Below are positions 17,720 through 25,996 of a DNA stretch of 64,000 nt, in pieces. The notes beneath the pieces were generated by a model. It made no database searches, had not been told where the DNA came from, and saw nothing but the letters and a program-made list of their open reading frames with translations. The position numbers and the translations under genes were made by a program. The stretch spans positions 160,569 through 224,568 of the forward strand of contig NZ_JAEUFG010000005.1 in assembly GCF_018588585.1 (NCBI RefSeq), in the 5' to 3' direction. Each line of letters opens with the position of its first letter. Position 1 is the first letter of the stretch. The DNA is from Bacillus sp. SM2101 (GTDB lineage: Bacteria; Bacillota; Bacilli; Bacillales; SM2101).

Positions 17720-18037
17720 ATGATTGTAACAACAACTAATTCATTAGAAGGTAAGAAAATTGAATCGTATTTAGGCATCGTAACAGCTGAGGCTATTATG
17801 GGTGCTAACGTCGTCCGAGATTTTTTAGCAAGTGTAACAGACATAATTGGTGGAAGAAGTGGCACATACGAGAGTAAGTTAGCTGAAGGACGTCGTGCAG
17901 CAATTGCTGAAATGGAAGGAAAAGCAAAGCAATTAGGTGCTGATGCAGTAATTGCAGTAGACTTAGACTTTGAAACACTAAGAGATGGAATGATGATGGT
18001 TGTCGCTACAGGCACTGCAGTGAAATTGGCTAAATAG
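17720..18037 (+). CDS. YbjQ/UPF0145 family protein
   Basis: A 105-residue soluble protein of the YbjQ family, predicted to assemble into a pentamer and often annotated as heavy-metal binding without firm proof. Typical motifs are [24 protein letters not shown], a [25 protein letters not shown] helix and [16 protein letters not shown] strong AAGGAGG precedes the ATG. Monocistronic with a downstream terminator. Confidence 0.88.
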   Translation: MIVTTTNSLEGKKIESYLGIVTAEAIMGANVVRDFLASVTDIIGGRSGTYESKLAEGRRAAIAEMEGKAKQLGADAVIAVDLDFETLRDGMMMVVATGTAVKLAK

Positions 18038-18179
18038 TACTTTTTATAGAGCTATTTTAAAGTTGCTACTAGAGGTTTTATAAACTATCAACAATATATA
18101 AAACAAAAACATGAAGTTATTTCTTAATATGACAATAATAAAAATCATTTATCTAGAAGCATCCAGTAAATATAATGCA

Positions 18180-18216
18180 AAAGGTAGCAAAGCAATTGCT
18201 TCGCTACCTTTGTTTT
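18180..18216 (+). terminator. Rho-independent terminator
   Basis: AAGGTAGCAAAGCAATTGCTTCGCTACCTT forms an almost perfect hairpin followed by TGTTTTGTT. It lies 143 bp after the YbjQ-family gene and is the likely end of its transcript. Confidence 0.7.
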
Positions 18217-18351
18217 GTTAAATAAACTCACTAAACTTAACATGGATATCTAAGAATTAGTCACTTCTTTGCGTAAATAATAGTATAAACAGACTGATGA
18301 TTTTATTAAGTTATCATTCATATAGCTATCTCTTTCGTGCTATGCAAACAG

Positions 18352-19281
18352 TCACTCTTTGAATACATCACTGGATAAATAGCGTTCACCAGAGTCCGCG
18401 GTCATACATATTACAATATCCTGTGGAGATAATTCTTTCGCAACCTGTATAGCTGCGTAAACTGCCGCACCTGAAGACGGTCCAACAAGAATCCCCTCTT
18501 TTGATGCAAGATCTCGAACAATACTATATGCTTGATCATCCTCAATTTTGATAATTTCATCGTATATGCTTGTATTTAACGTAGCAGGAATAAACCCCGG
18601 ACTCGTTCCAACAAGTTTATGCTTACCTGGCTGCCCCCCAGATAAAACAGGCGAGCCCGATGGCTCAACAACATATACCTTTATGCTTTCATATTCTTCT
18701 TTTAACGTTTCACCAGTTCCTGTAATCGTACCGCCAGTTCCAGATGTCGCAACGAAAGCTGATGGTGTTTTACCAATTTGCTTCATAGCTTCAATTATTT
18801 CAACCGCTGTAGTTGTACGGTGGGCATTTGGGTTTGCTTCGTTTTCAAATTGCATTGGGATAAAACTATTAGGAATCTGTTTCGCTAATTCTTTTGCCTT
18901 CTCTATCGCTCCAGGCATACGCTGTTCACCAGGGGTTAAGACAACCTTTGCTCCGTATGCTTTAACAAGGTTAATTCTCTCTTCTGTCATCGTGTCAGGC
19001 ATAACGATAATAGCTTGATATCCTCTCGCTGCAGCATTCATAGCAAGACCGATACCAGTATTACCAGAAGTAGGCTCAATAATTGTTGAACCAGGCTTTA
19101 GCAATCCGTGTTTTTCTGCCTCAATAATCATATTATAGGCGGCACGATCTTTTACACTCCTACTTGGGTTGTAGTATTCAAGCTTAACATAAACCGTTGC
19201 TTCATTTTGACCAGTGAGACGATTTAATTTAATAAGTGGTGTATTACCAATTAAATCTGCAATATTTTGCACGACACGCAT
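18352..19281 (-). CDS. cysK: Cysteine synthase family protein (O-acetylserine sulfhydrylase / YtkP-like)
   Basis: PLP enzyme of 309 residues making cysteine from O-acetylserine and sulfide. The PLP lysine is Lys44 in SRSVKDRAAYN; TSGNTGIGLAM binds substrate, GTGGTITGTG the PLP phosphate, and GPSSGAA the ring nitrogen. The start is the ATG at 19281 behind AAGGAG; longer reading adds a basic stretch with no SD. The substitution of NPSRSVKDR for the usual NPGSSVKDR recalls B. subtilis YtkP more than CysK, so the in vivo role could be accessory. It follows an amidase gene by 43 bp, probably in one transcript, with an unusual GC-rich hairpin between them. Confidence 0.88.
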   Translation of the reverse strand: MRVVQNIADLIGNTPLIKLNRLTGQNEATVYVKLEYYNPSRSVKDRAAYNMIIEAEKHGLLKPGSTIIEPTSGNTGIGLAMNAAARGYQAIIVMPDTMTEERINLVKAYGAKVVLTPGEQRMPGAIEKAKELAKQIPNSFIPMQFENEANPNAHRTTTAVEIIEAMKQIGKTPSAFVATSGTGGTITGTGETLKEEYESIKVYVVEPSGSPVLSGGQPGKHKLVGTSPGFIPATLNTSIYDEIIKIEDDQAYSIVRDLASKEGILVGPSSGAAVYAAIQVAKELSPQDIVICMTADSGERYLSSDVFKE

Positions 19282-19304
19282 ATGTACACTCCTTCGGGGT
19301 CTGC

Positions 19305-19354
19305 CCCCCAATGCTATAACGCTTCTAAGCGCCGGAGGGCTGACTCCTTGGGGG
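19305..19354 (-). other. GC-rich nested inverted repeat in the amidase-cysK junction
   Basis: On the minus strand CCCCCAA (19354-19348) pairs with TTGGGGG (19311-19305), and between them CGCTT-AG-AAGCG forms an inner hairpin that includes the amidase stop codon. Immediately after it GGGG-GGCAGA-CCCC precedes the cysK SD. The segment is far more GC-rich than its surroundings. It may control cysK translation or be a small palindromic repeat. Confidence 0.55.
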
Positions 19355-20788
19355 TTGACGATGTTTAGTTTTTTGTTCGTATGAGTACGCTATTTTAATT
19401 AATTTAGTTTCTGTAAATGCTTTTCCGGTCAATGTGAACCCATACGGCTTCCCATCTGTAGTAAAGCCACAAGGTACACTTATTGATGGATAGCCAGCTC
19501 TAGCTGCTATATCTGCTCCCGAATCTGAAGGAAATAAAATCACATCAACATCGTACTTATCTATTGCGTAGTCAATCCCTTGGTCTCTCGATAAAGAAAT
19601 ATCATTCGCTCTACTATGAATATATTCCGCCTCTGTTAATGCCCCACTCCTACTTTGGGATTGTAAAAAATAGTGTTGCCCATATTTTAATGCTTTCTCA
19701 GGAACACTGTCATTAAAAGAAATGATATCTTCAAGTGTACGGATATGACCGTGATTCAACTTCTTTAAATATGCATTGATTGCTGGCTTAAATTCATAAT
19801 CCAATACGTTCCAATCCCAGTCGGATTTATAGGATGGAATTGTAATTGATTCTACGATTGTTGCCCCTTCCTCACGCATGACGTCAATAACGGTTTGAAT
19901 GAGTTTTCTTTCACTAACACAATCGTATTCAACATCTTGAAATACACCAATCTTTGCTCCTTTTAAACCATCTTTATCAAGAAATTGACTATAATCATTC
20001 TCCGTTTGCCCTATACTAATGGCTGTCGAAGGATCTTCATGATCTATGCCAGTAATTGAACTTAACAAGATTGCAGCGTCGCTCACATTTCTTGCCATTG
20101 GGCCTGCAACATCTTGACTGAAAGCTATCGGAATGATTCCATCACGACTGACAAGACCAACCGTAGGTTTGATGCCAACGAGGGAATTGTTTATAGCTGG
20201 GTTTAGTATCGATCCAGATGTCTCAGTTCCTATTGCTGCAGCTGCAAAGTTGGCTGCTATTGCTGCACCGGACCCCGAACTTGAACCTCCAACATCAAAC
20301 TTGCCAGGTCCGTACGGGTTTAATACTTGTCCACCTTTTGAACTATAGCCAGAAGGCATATTTTCAGCCATATAATTAGCAAATTCAGTCATGTTAGTCT
20401 TCCCAAGTATCACTGCCCCTGCTTTTCGTAACTGCTTTACTACAAACGCATCATCAGCAGCATAAGAATCTGCTAGCACTAACGAACCTGCACTCGTATT
20501 CATTTTATCATCTGTATCTATATTATCTTTTAATAAAATAGGAATTCCATGCAAGTGGCCGCGAGCTCCTGTTAACTTTCTTTCCCTATCAAGAGATTCT
20601 GCAATATGTAGTGCATCAGGATTAATTTGTGCAATGGAATTAATCGCTAGCCCTTTGCTATCAAAGGATGCTATTCTATGTAAAAAATACAAAACAAGTT
20701 GCTTAGAAGAAATGAGTTCAGCGTCCATAGCTTCTTGCATTTCAAATATAGTGGATTCTTCTCTCCAATAATTTTTTATACTATTCAT
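19325..20788 (-). CDS. Amidase (amidase signature family)
   Basis: A 487-residue enzyme with the Ser-cisSer-Lys triad of the amidase signature family: Lys in GIPILLKDNIDTDD, the GGSSSGSGAAIAANFAAAAIGTETSGS serine motif and downstream GIKPTVGLVSRDGIIP. It hydrolyses a C-N amide bond; the substrate is unknown. No gatB or gatC neighbour, so it is not the Glu-tRNA amidotransferase subunit. The basic tail (KHRQPPRSQPSGA) is encoded by the GC-rich junction sequence and may be a recent extension. Likely co-transcribed with the cysteine synthase gene, which suggests use of an amidated sulfur or amino acid compound; this is speculative. Confidence 0.87.
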   Translation of the reverse strand: MNSIKNYWREESTIFEMQEAMDAELISSKQLVLYFLHRIASFDSKGLAINSIAQINPDALHIAESLDRERKLTGARGHLHGIPILLKDNIDTDDKMNTSAGSLVLADSYAADDAFVVKQLRKAGAVILGKTNMTEFANYMAENMPSGYSSKGGQVLNPYGPGKFDVGGSSSGSGAAIAANFAAAAIGTETSGSILNPAINNSLVGIKPTVGLVSRDGIIPIAFSQDVAGPMARNVSDAAILLSSITGIDHEDPSTAISIGQTENDYSQFLDKDGLKGAKIGVFQDVEYDCVSERKLIQTVIDVMREEGATIVESITIPSYKSDWDWNVLDYEFKPAINAYLKKLNHGHIRTLEDIISFNDSVPEKALKYGQHYFLQSQSRSGALTEAEYIHSRANDISLSRDQGIDYAIDKYDVDVILFPSDSGADIAARAGYPSISVPCGFTTDGKPYGFTLTGKAFTETKLIKIAYSYEQKTKHRQPPRSQPSGA

Positions 20789-20841
20789 GCCTTCTAAATA
20801 ACCTCCTAAAAATATTACAAACTAAAGTAACAAGTTAAATA

Positions 20842-20977
20842 AGGCTTTTCGAATTGATTAATGTGTTTCCGTATACATCTAGCCTTCGTGGCATCTTTTC
20901 TTCTATATAAAGATGACTGTTAGATGTTATCTTCTAGTTTAGGAACAACTGCAACACACTGTTTTCGAAAAGGTCCT
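20842..20977 (+). repeat. MITE-like intergenic repeat, copy E
   Basis: A 136-bp copy opening AGGCTTTTCGAATTGATTAA, with CTTCGTGGCATCTTTTCTTC in the centre and GTTTTCGAAAAGGTCCT at the right. The flanks are TAAATA and TAAAAA (5 of 6). It ends 20 bp before the stop of liaR, between liaR and the amidase gene. Confidence 0.8.
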
Positions 20978-20997
20978 TAAAAATACATTACTATTTA

Positions 20998-21636
20998 TTA
21001 ACCTACTATGCCATTACGATTAGCGTAAATGGCTGCTTGGGTGCGGTCAGCTACTTCAAGTTTACTGAGGATGTTACTCACATGTGTTTTTACCGTTTTT
21101 ACCCCAATAAATAATTTATCACTGATCTCTTGATTGGTTAAGCCATCACCTAAACATATTAACACATCTAGTTCTCTATCAGTAAGCTTGTCATGTGGTT
21201 TTTCAGAACTATTTCGAAAGCGATTCATCATTTTATTTGCTACTTTTGGTTCAATTACATTTTCTCCACGAAATGCTTTGCGAATTGCATCACTTATTTG
21301 ATCAGCCCGTGATGTCTTTAGTAAATAACTAAACGCTCCGGCTTCTATTGCCGGAAATACTTGTTCATCATCATAATAGCTTGTTAAAATGATGACTTTA
21401 CACGCTGGATTGATAGCCATCACTTGCTTAGTTGCATCGATGCCTGTACCGCCCTCCATTAACAAATCCATTAACACAACGTCAGGTTTGTTCTTTTTTA
21501 CTAGTTCAATTCCTTCCTTGCCATTTTTACCTTCACCAACTACCTCAATATCCCGCTCAGTCATAAGATAGGAGATGATACCTCTTCTTACCATTTCATG
21601 ATCATCTACAACGACCACTTTAATTTTCTCCTCCAT
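20998..21636 (-). CDS. liaR: Response regulator LiaR (NarL/FixJ family)
   Basis: A 212-residue two-component response regulator: an N-terminal receiver with acidic pocket VVDDHE and phospho-acceptor Asp57 in DVVLMDLLMEGG, and a C-terminal LuxR-type helix-turn-helix (KLTDRELDVLICLGDGLTNQEISDKLFIGVKTVKTHVSNIL). The start is the ATG at 21636 behind AGGAGGAG, overlapping the end of liaS by 17 nt. The liaF-liaS-liaR order identifies it as LiaR/VraR, which activates cell-envelope stress genes. No liaIH target operon is in this window. Confidence 0.92.
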   Translation of the reverse strand: MEEKIKVVVVDDHEMVRRGIISYLMTERDIEVVGEGKNGKEGIELVKKNKPDVVLMDLLMEGGTGIDATKQVMAINPACKVIILTSYYDDEQVFPAIEAGAFSYLLKTSRADQISDAIRKAFRGENVIEPKVANKMMNRFRNSSEKPHDKLTDRELDVLICLGDGLTNQEISDKLFIGVKTVKTHVSNILSKLEVADRTQAAIYANRNGIVG

Positions 21637-22681
21637 CGTGTTCTCCTCCTTTAAAAGGTATGCGAATATCGATATATGTTCCTTCTCCAACATTGGATTT
21701 CACGCTAAATTGTCCACCAATTTCTTCACACCGTTCTTTCATCGTGTGTAGACCATATGAAGCCATTTTTAAATTCGTTACATCAAAGCCTTTGCCATTA
21801 TCATATACGTGTAAAAAAATATACTGATCTCTTTTATATAAGTCGATTTTCATCTTTGATGCGTCAGCATGACGTAAACTATTTGCTAAAGCTTCTTGAA
21901 CAATTCTAAATAAATGATCCTCCACTGCAAATGAAAGGTCATTTATATTTTGGATAGAAACTTTAAATTTGATCGGGCATCTTTGCTCTAACTCATTAAC
22001 AAGCTGGTTAATTGCTTGATCGAGAGGCTCTCCTGACAAACGCACAGGTCTGAGATGAAGCAAGAGAGCTCGCATTTCAACTTGAGCTTGACCAGCCATA
22101 TCTCCTATTTCTTGAAGCTGTTTCTTAGCTAAATTTGGGTCATCATCAATAAGTCGGACTGCAGCTGACGATAACATACTTAACGCAAAAAGTTGTTGAC
22201 TTACTGCATCATGAAGATCTCTAGCTAGTCTTTGTCGTTCTTCAACAACCGCAACTGTATGCGCATTATTAGCTAACTCTGCTTTTTGCTCTGCAAGCCG
22301 TTGTAAGGAATCTACTTGTCCCTCAATCTTTATCGCTAGTTGGTTTAATTCATCACTAATTCTACCAATTTCATCTTTTTCTTCACTTTGTATACGCTCT
22401 GATAAATTCCCTCTCGATAACACTGTTATATATGTTGAAACATCCTCTATTCTTTTTTTGATAGACATGCTATTTCGGTAGCCAATAAAAACACCCGATC
22501 CTATTGATATACATGTAACAAACAACGTCATCCACAAGATTGTAGGAATGTGTATGGATTGTGTAGGAAAAAACAAGAAAAACAGCTGTAAACCAACAAA
22601 GAAAAGGATAGTTGACACTAGAGCAGCTACGAGATGGGATCGAATAAATTGAAAACGTATACTTATAATATTTTTAAGCAT
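21620..22681 (-). CDS. liaS: Sensor histidine kinase LiaS
   Basis: A 353-residue membrane histidine kinase with two N-terminal helices (about 15-35 and 45-68) and a very short extracytoplasmic loop, as in intramembrane-sensing kinases. A HAMP domain follows (MSIKKRIEDVSTYITVLSRGNLSERI), then the HisKA_3 dimerisation motif with phospho-His157 in ARDLHDAVSQQLFALSML, and the ATPase G-box DNGKGFD. Partner of LiaF, which represses it without stress, and LiaR. It begins 12 bp after liaF. Confidence 0.92.
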   Translation of the reverse strand: MLKNIISIRFQFIRSHLVAALVSTILFFVGLQLFFLFFPTQSIHIPTILWMTLFVTCISIGSGVFIGYRNSMSIKKRIEDVSTYITVLSRGNLSERIQSEEKDEIGRISDELNQLAIKIEGQVDSLQRLAEQKAELANNAHTVAVVEERQRLARDLHDAVSQQLFALSMLSSAAVRLIDDDPNLAKKQLQEIGDMAGQAQVEMRALLLHLRPVRLSGEPLDQAINQLVNELEQRCPIKFKVSIQNINDLSFAVEDHLFRIVQEALANSLRHADASKMKIDLYKRDQYIFLHVYDNGKGFDVTNLKMASYGLHTMKERCEEIGGQFSVKSNVGEGTYIDIRIPFKGGEHDGGEN

Positions 22682-22693
22682 GAGCTTTTCCTC

Positions 22694-23506
22694 CTACACT
22701 CGATCGACTCGAATTGAACCTGCTTTTAATGAAAGATGGATTGTTAGCTTTCTCGTAGCATTTGAATAGTTGTCAGACTCGAAGCTTATAGTATTGTGGA
22801 CTCCGTCCTTTCTAAGTTCAAAAACTTTTACTTCTCCCATGTTTACTGTCGTGTCGATCTTACAAGCAATATCTTCTGGAATAAGCATTTTAATGTCCCC
22901 AACTAATCCTTGAATAACTATTTCAGTTTCTTTATCAGGGATATAAGCTCTGCTAAAATCAAAATAGTAGTCACCAATCATATTCTTAATATTAATTGGT
23001 TTAACAGCCCAATTTTCATCATCGAATTTCATTGTGCCTATAGAGAAATTTTTCAAGATAACCCCCTTTGAGTCGTTAGGTATATCATCGTCTTCATCAT
23101 AGAATTCACTGACCTTTTTCAACACTTTATCCTTCCTTTCACTTGACTTCTCGACTTTTATAACTGTAATTTTCCTGTTACGGAACATTTCCAACCCGAG
23201 AAAAATGAAGAAAAGTGGCCACAATTTATAAACATCCCAAAATCCAAATTCAATAATAAAAAATCTATCAAGTATTAGTAATGACCCAAAAATTATAACA
23301 AAGACTCCCTTAAACCATCCTGTTCTTCCCTTAGTAATTACCCATTCTACCACCCATTTCAAGCCGATGATGACGAATAAAAACGGATAGAAAAAGTGAA
23401 AAACATCTCTCACATTTAGTGTAATAACATTAATATTCATCAATAATAGTACGATCCCAATTCCAACTAATAAAAATCCCCAAATAAATTGACTAAGTGT
23501 TTTCAT
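22694..23506 (-). CDS. liaF: Cell wall-active antibiotics response protein LiaF
   Basis: A 270-residue membrane protein: about four N-terminal helices with the family pattern FIWGFLLVGIGIVLLLMNINVI, and a C-terminal soluble beta domain (DUF2154/LiaF-like) containing IQGLVGDIKMLIPEDIACKIDTTVNMGEVKVF. LiaF inhibits LiaS when the envelope is intact. The start is the ATG at 23506, 7 nt after GGAGGG; a longer frame has no SD. First gene of liaFSR; the promoter region upstream holds a repeat copy. Confidence 0.92.
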   Translation of the reverse strand: MKTLSQFIWGFLLVGIGIVLLLMNINVITLNVRDVFHFFYPFLFVIIGLKWVVEWVITKGRTGWFKGVFVIIFGSLLILDRFFIIEFGFWDVYKLWPLFFIFLGLEMFRNRKITVIKVEKSSERKDKVLKKVSEFYDEDDDIPNDSKGVILKNFSIGTMKFDDENWAVKPINIKNMIGDYYFDFSRAYIPDKETEIVIQGLVGDIKMLIPEDIACKIDTTVNMGEVKVFELRKDGVHNTISFESDNYSNATRKLTIHLSLKAGSIRVDRV

Positions 23507-23641
23507 AATAAACCCTCCAGAAAAGAACCTCACTTGTGTTCTCCCCATAAATAATTTGACTTTAATACTGAATGTTCCTTCTTATTCACTCTATTTTATA
23601 AATATACTTTAAAAGGATTGTGAACATTGTTGCTTTAAATA

Positions 23642-23767
23642 AAGCTGTTTTGGTATTGATTGTTGTTTTTCGTATTAAGAAATAAACTCGTACATGACTG
23701 ACAATATAAAATCACTTTTTTGGTACTAATTTGATAGCAATAGTAACAAATTTTACGAAAAAAGCCT
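23642..23767 (+). repeat. MITE-like intergenic repeat, copy F
   Basis: A 126-bp copy, AAGCTGTTTTGGTATTGATT at the left and TTTTACGAAAAAAGCCT at the right, flanked by an exact 6-bp duplication TAAATA (23636-23641 and 23768-23773). It is internally shortened: the GTTCGTGGCATC segment is missing. It lies upstream of liaF. Confidence 0.85.
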
Positions 23768-23773
23768 TAAATA

Positions 23774-24281
23774 AACAAAATGATTACCTATTAGATCGAA
23801 ATTCGACTAGCAATCTGTCAAATATTTTAATATTATACCATTATTATAAACATACCTCATACGTAAGAAAACATGCTAAGGCACGGAGGGTTCTCAGTCT
23901 GTAGACCTATTGTTTGTCTTAACAAAAGGCTCCATGAATTGTTGTTTATTACACTAAGGAGTTAGCACGATACTGTAAATCACACTTAGAAAGACAAAAA
24001 AAGAGGAATTTCAAACCTCAAAATCACTGTTGTAGTCGGACATAATAGCAGGTGCAATAGGATTGCTCATAAAGCAAGAACAGTGCATGTGGAAGAAATT
24101 GATACTGCAATAGGTAAGCTTACTACATAGAACAGTAGATGAAAGCTTAAAGCAACGTGTTTTTGACATTGGATAACCGAATAGACAAACACTAATTTCA
24201 ACGTGTCAAAAAGTCTAATTACTAGCTGTAGAGATGTTAAGGAATACATAATAAAAGACCTCTAAATTTAGAGGTTAAAGT
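23774..24281. other. Intergenic region liaF / VOC protein
   Basis: About 500 bp with no convincing gene. Part of it (near 23925-23960, AAAAGGCTCCATGAATTGTTGTTTATTACAC) could be a further decayed repeat end. A 60-codon frame on the minus strand (24067-24249) has no SD and is rejected. Confidence 0.4.
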
Positions 24282-24677
24282 TCAAGGAGCTACTAATTCG
24301 ACCTTAATTCTGTCTGGGTCTTCAAAAAAAACTGCATAATAATTTTCCCCTCCTGCGAAGGGATGTTTATCAGTATAAAGGATTTTAACACCCTTTTCTG
24401 TTAACTTTCTTGTCATATCGTCAACTTGTTGCCGTGAACTTGCATGGAAAGCCAAATGATTTAAACCTACCCTGCTTCTATGATAGGTTATGTCCAAAAA
24501 CCTTTCATCAGTTTGAACGAAAATAATGTATGTGTCTCCAATTTTCCAACTTCGACCACTTTCCCACTCCTGAAAAGGTTCATATCCTAATTCTTCTAAT
24601 AACCAACCCCAAAAGGCAACTGAACTCTTCAAATCAGTAACATTTATTTCAATATGATGTATAAGCCCTTGTGACAA
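24282..24677 (-). CDS. VOC family protein (glyoxalase/dioxygenase fold)
   Basis: A 131-residue vicinal-oxygen-chelate protein with two beta-alpha-beta-beta-beta modules. Candidate metal ligands are His in IHHIEINVTDL, His in LNHLAFHAS and the terminal Glu in IKVELVAP; FFEDPDRIKVEL is the usual ending. Such proteins include glyoxalases, fosfomycin-resistance enzymes and dioxygenases; nothing here fixes the substrate. SD AGGAGGGTGTC lies upstream. Monocistronic. Confidence 0.85.
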   Translation of the reverse strand: MSQGLIHHIEINVTDLKSSVAFWGWLLEELGYEPFQEWESGRSWKIGDTYIIFVQTDERFLDITYHRSRVGLNHLAFHASSRQQVDDMTRKLTEKGVKILYTDKHPFAGGENYYAVFFEDPDRIKVELVAP

Positions 24678-24775
24678 TTGACACCCTCCTTATCTCTACT
24701 TTTTCACACAATTATTTTATCAGATCATTCCAGACTTACAATTATTTATCCTAAAAACGATAACTTTTTAGAAAC

Positions 24776-24863
24776 AGCCTTTTTCATTTAATAATGAGCT
24801 CAATTGTAATTTTTTTACTGCCCTTACTGACTCTCGATAGCAACAAATTTTGCGGAAAAACCT
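24776..24863 (+). repeat. MITE-like intergenic repeat, copy G (short, decayed)
   Basis: About 88 bp: AGCCTTTTTCATTTAATAAT at the left and GATAGCAACAAATTTTGCGGAAAAACCT at the right. The middle is deleted. Its right end abuts a decayed minus-strand coding fragment and supplies part of that fragment's stop codon. Confidence 0.55.
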
Positions 24864-25102
24864 TACAAAAAGAGCACATCAAAGTCAGCTTGATTAAACA
24901 AATCACCACCCTCGCCTAATGCAAACTTATAGTAGCACGGCACGTTACCCATCACTATTTTTATCATGCTAATTTTGCCATTTAATTTTATCTTTCGTTT
25001 TAAATTTACCAACGGCATTGTAGTTCGTGATACCATTTCACCTTTAAAGCATTGGCAAACCCTATAAATATTTCCTTGATCGAGATATGAAATTTCAGTT
25101 AA
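24863..25102 (-). pseudogene. Gene remnant cut by repeat copy G
   Basis: A minus-strand frame of 79 codons open on natural-looking sequence (EISYLDQGNIYRVCQCFKG, then VMGNVPCYYKF, then ALGEGGDLFNQADFDVLFL). It has no start codon at its 5' end, only an internal ATG at 25036. The TAA stop is formed exactly where flanking DNA (TTTGTA) meets the first AGG of the repeat, so the reading frame seems truncated at the 3' end by the insertion. Family not recognised. Confidence 0.4.
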
Positions 25103-25256
25103 TTAAGCAACAAAGAATAAGAAAAGACCCTTGTAGATTATGAAAAATTTCTCGATAAAAATAGTTGAATGACCCAAGCAATATTACCTAGGTTGCATAT
25201 GTTATTTTTAACGAGGCAATTAGGCCTCATTAATTATCCTATAAGGAGGGTTATAA

Positions 25257-25358
25257 GTGGCAGAATATGGCGGTGGCGGTATTTTTGCATTAGTAGTCGT
25301 GTTGTTCATTTTATTAATCATAATTGGTTGTGCTTGTGTAGGCCGTTTTGGTTATTAA
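25257..25358 (+). CDS. YjcZ family sporulation protein
   Basis: A 33-residue peptide starting at GTG, 6 nt after AAGGAGGG. The sequence has the Gly-rich head (AEYGGGGIFALVVVL), a single hydrophobic helix and the ending CACVGRFGY typical of the YjcZ/YjcM small spore proteins. These are made late in sporulation, and their role is unclear. Its own terminator follows. The presence supports an endospore former. Confidence 0.85.
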   Translation: MAEYGGGGIFALVVVLFILLIIIGCACVGRFGY

Positions 25359-25409
25359 TATGCACGCTGAGATCTCTCACCACAATTGATTTAAAGCTTA
25401 AAAAACACT

Positions 25410-25446
25410 CTCTTGGTCACCAATTAATGGAACCAAGAGTTTTTTT
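25410..25446 (+). terminator. Rho-independent terminator after the YjcZ gene
   Basis: CTCTTGGT and ACCAAGAG pair around a 14-nt loop and are followed by TTTTTTTA. Confidence 0.85.
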
Positions 25447-25584
25447 ATACGGGTCTTTTATGATTGCTTAAAATCTTGCTGAGATATTAGAACTTACACA
25501 TCACATTTAGTGTTCGTAGCATCTTTTCTCCTTTTACAAATATTGAGATCTCATAAAACTAATCATACTGTTCATTTTTAAGTA

Positions 25585-25729
25585 AGGCTGTTTTTGCATC
25601 AGAAATAAACACGTACTTAACCAGAGTTCGTGGCATCTTTGCTTCTTCTGTACAACGATGACTAACAATATAAATCACCATTTTGAAACTACTTTAATAA
25701 CAATAGCAACAAAGTTTACGAGAATACTT
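25585..25729 (+). repeat. MITE-like intergenic repeat, copy H
   Basis: A 145-bp copy with a good left end (AGGCTGTTTTTGCATCAGAA), the full centre (GAGTTCGTGGCATCTTTGC, then CGATGACTAACAATATAAA) and a drifted right end (GCAACAAAGTTTACGAGAATACTT). Remnants of one or two more copies flank it: GTTCGTAGCATCTTTTCTCC near 25514 and GTTTCGTGGCTTTTGTACTTC near 25790. The latter region also has TTGCACAAT three times. No gene is seen from 25447 to 25996. Confidence 0.75.
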
Positions 25730-25996
25730 TTATAAAAACTGCTTGCACAATAGGTTTTGCACAATTAATTGTAACACTTGCACAATTGTAGTTTCGTGGC
25801 TTTTGTACTTCACTTCACGATGATAATCCTAATAAAATAACAACAAGGGATAATCTGAGCAATTTTGATGAAATTTTCTTTATTTTTCACTAGAAAAATT
25901 ACACAAACGTAAATGAGGATTTGCTAAAATAATAGTAAGCTTATCATCTTTGTTAAACAACTTGATCTTTATTAGATTGTAAAGGAGGATAAGAGT

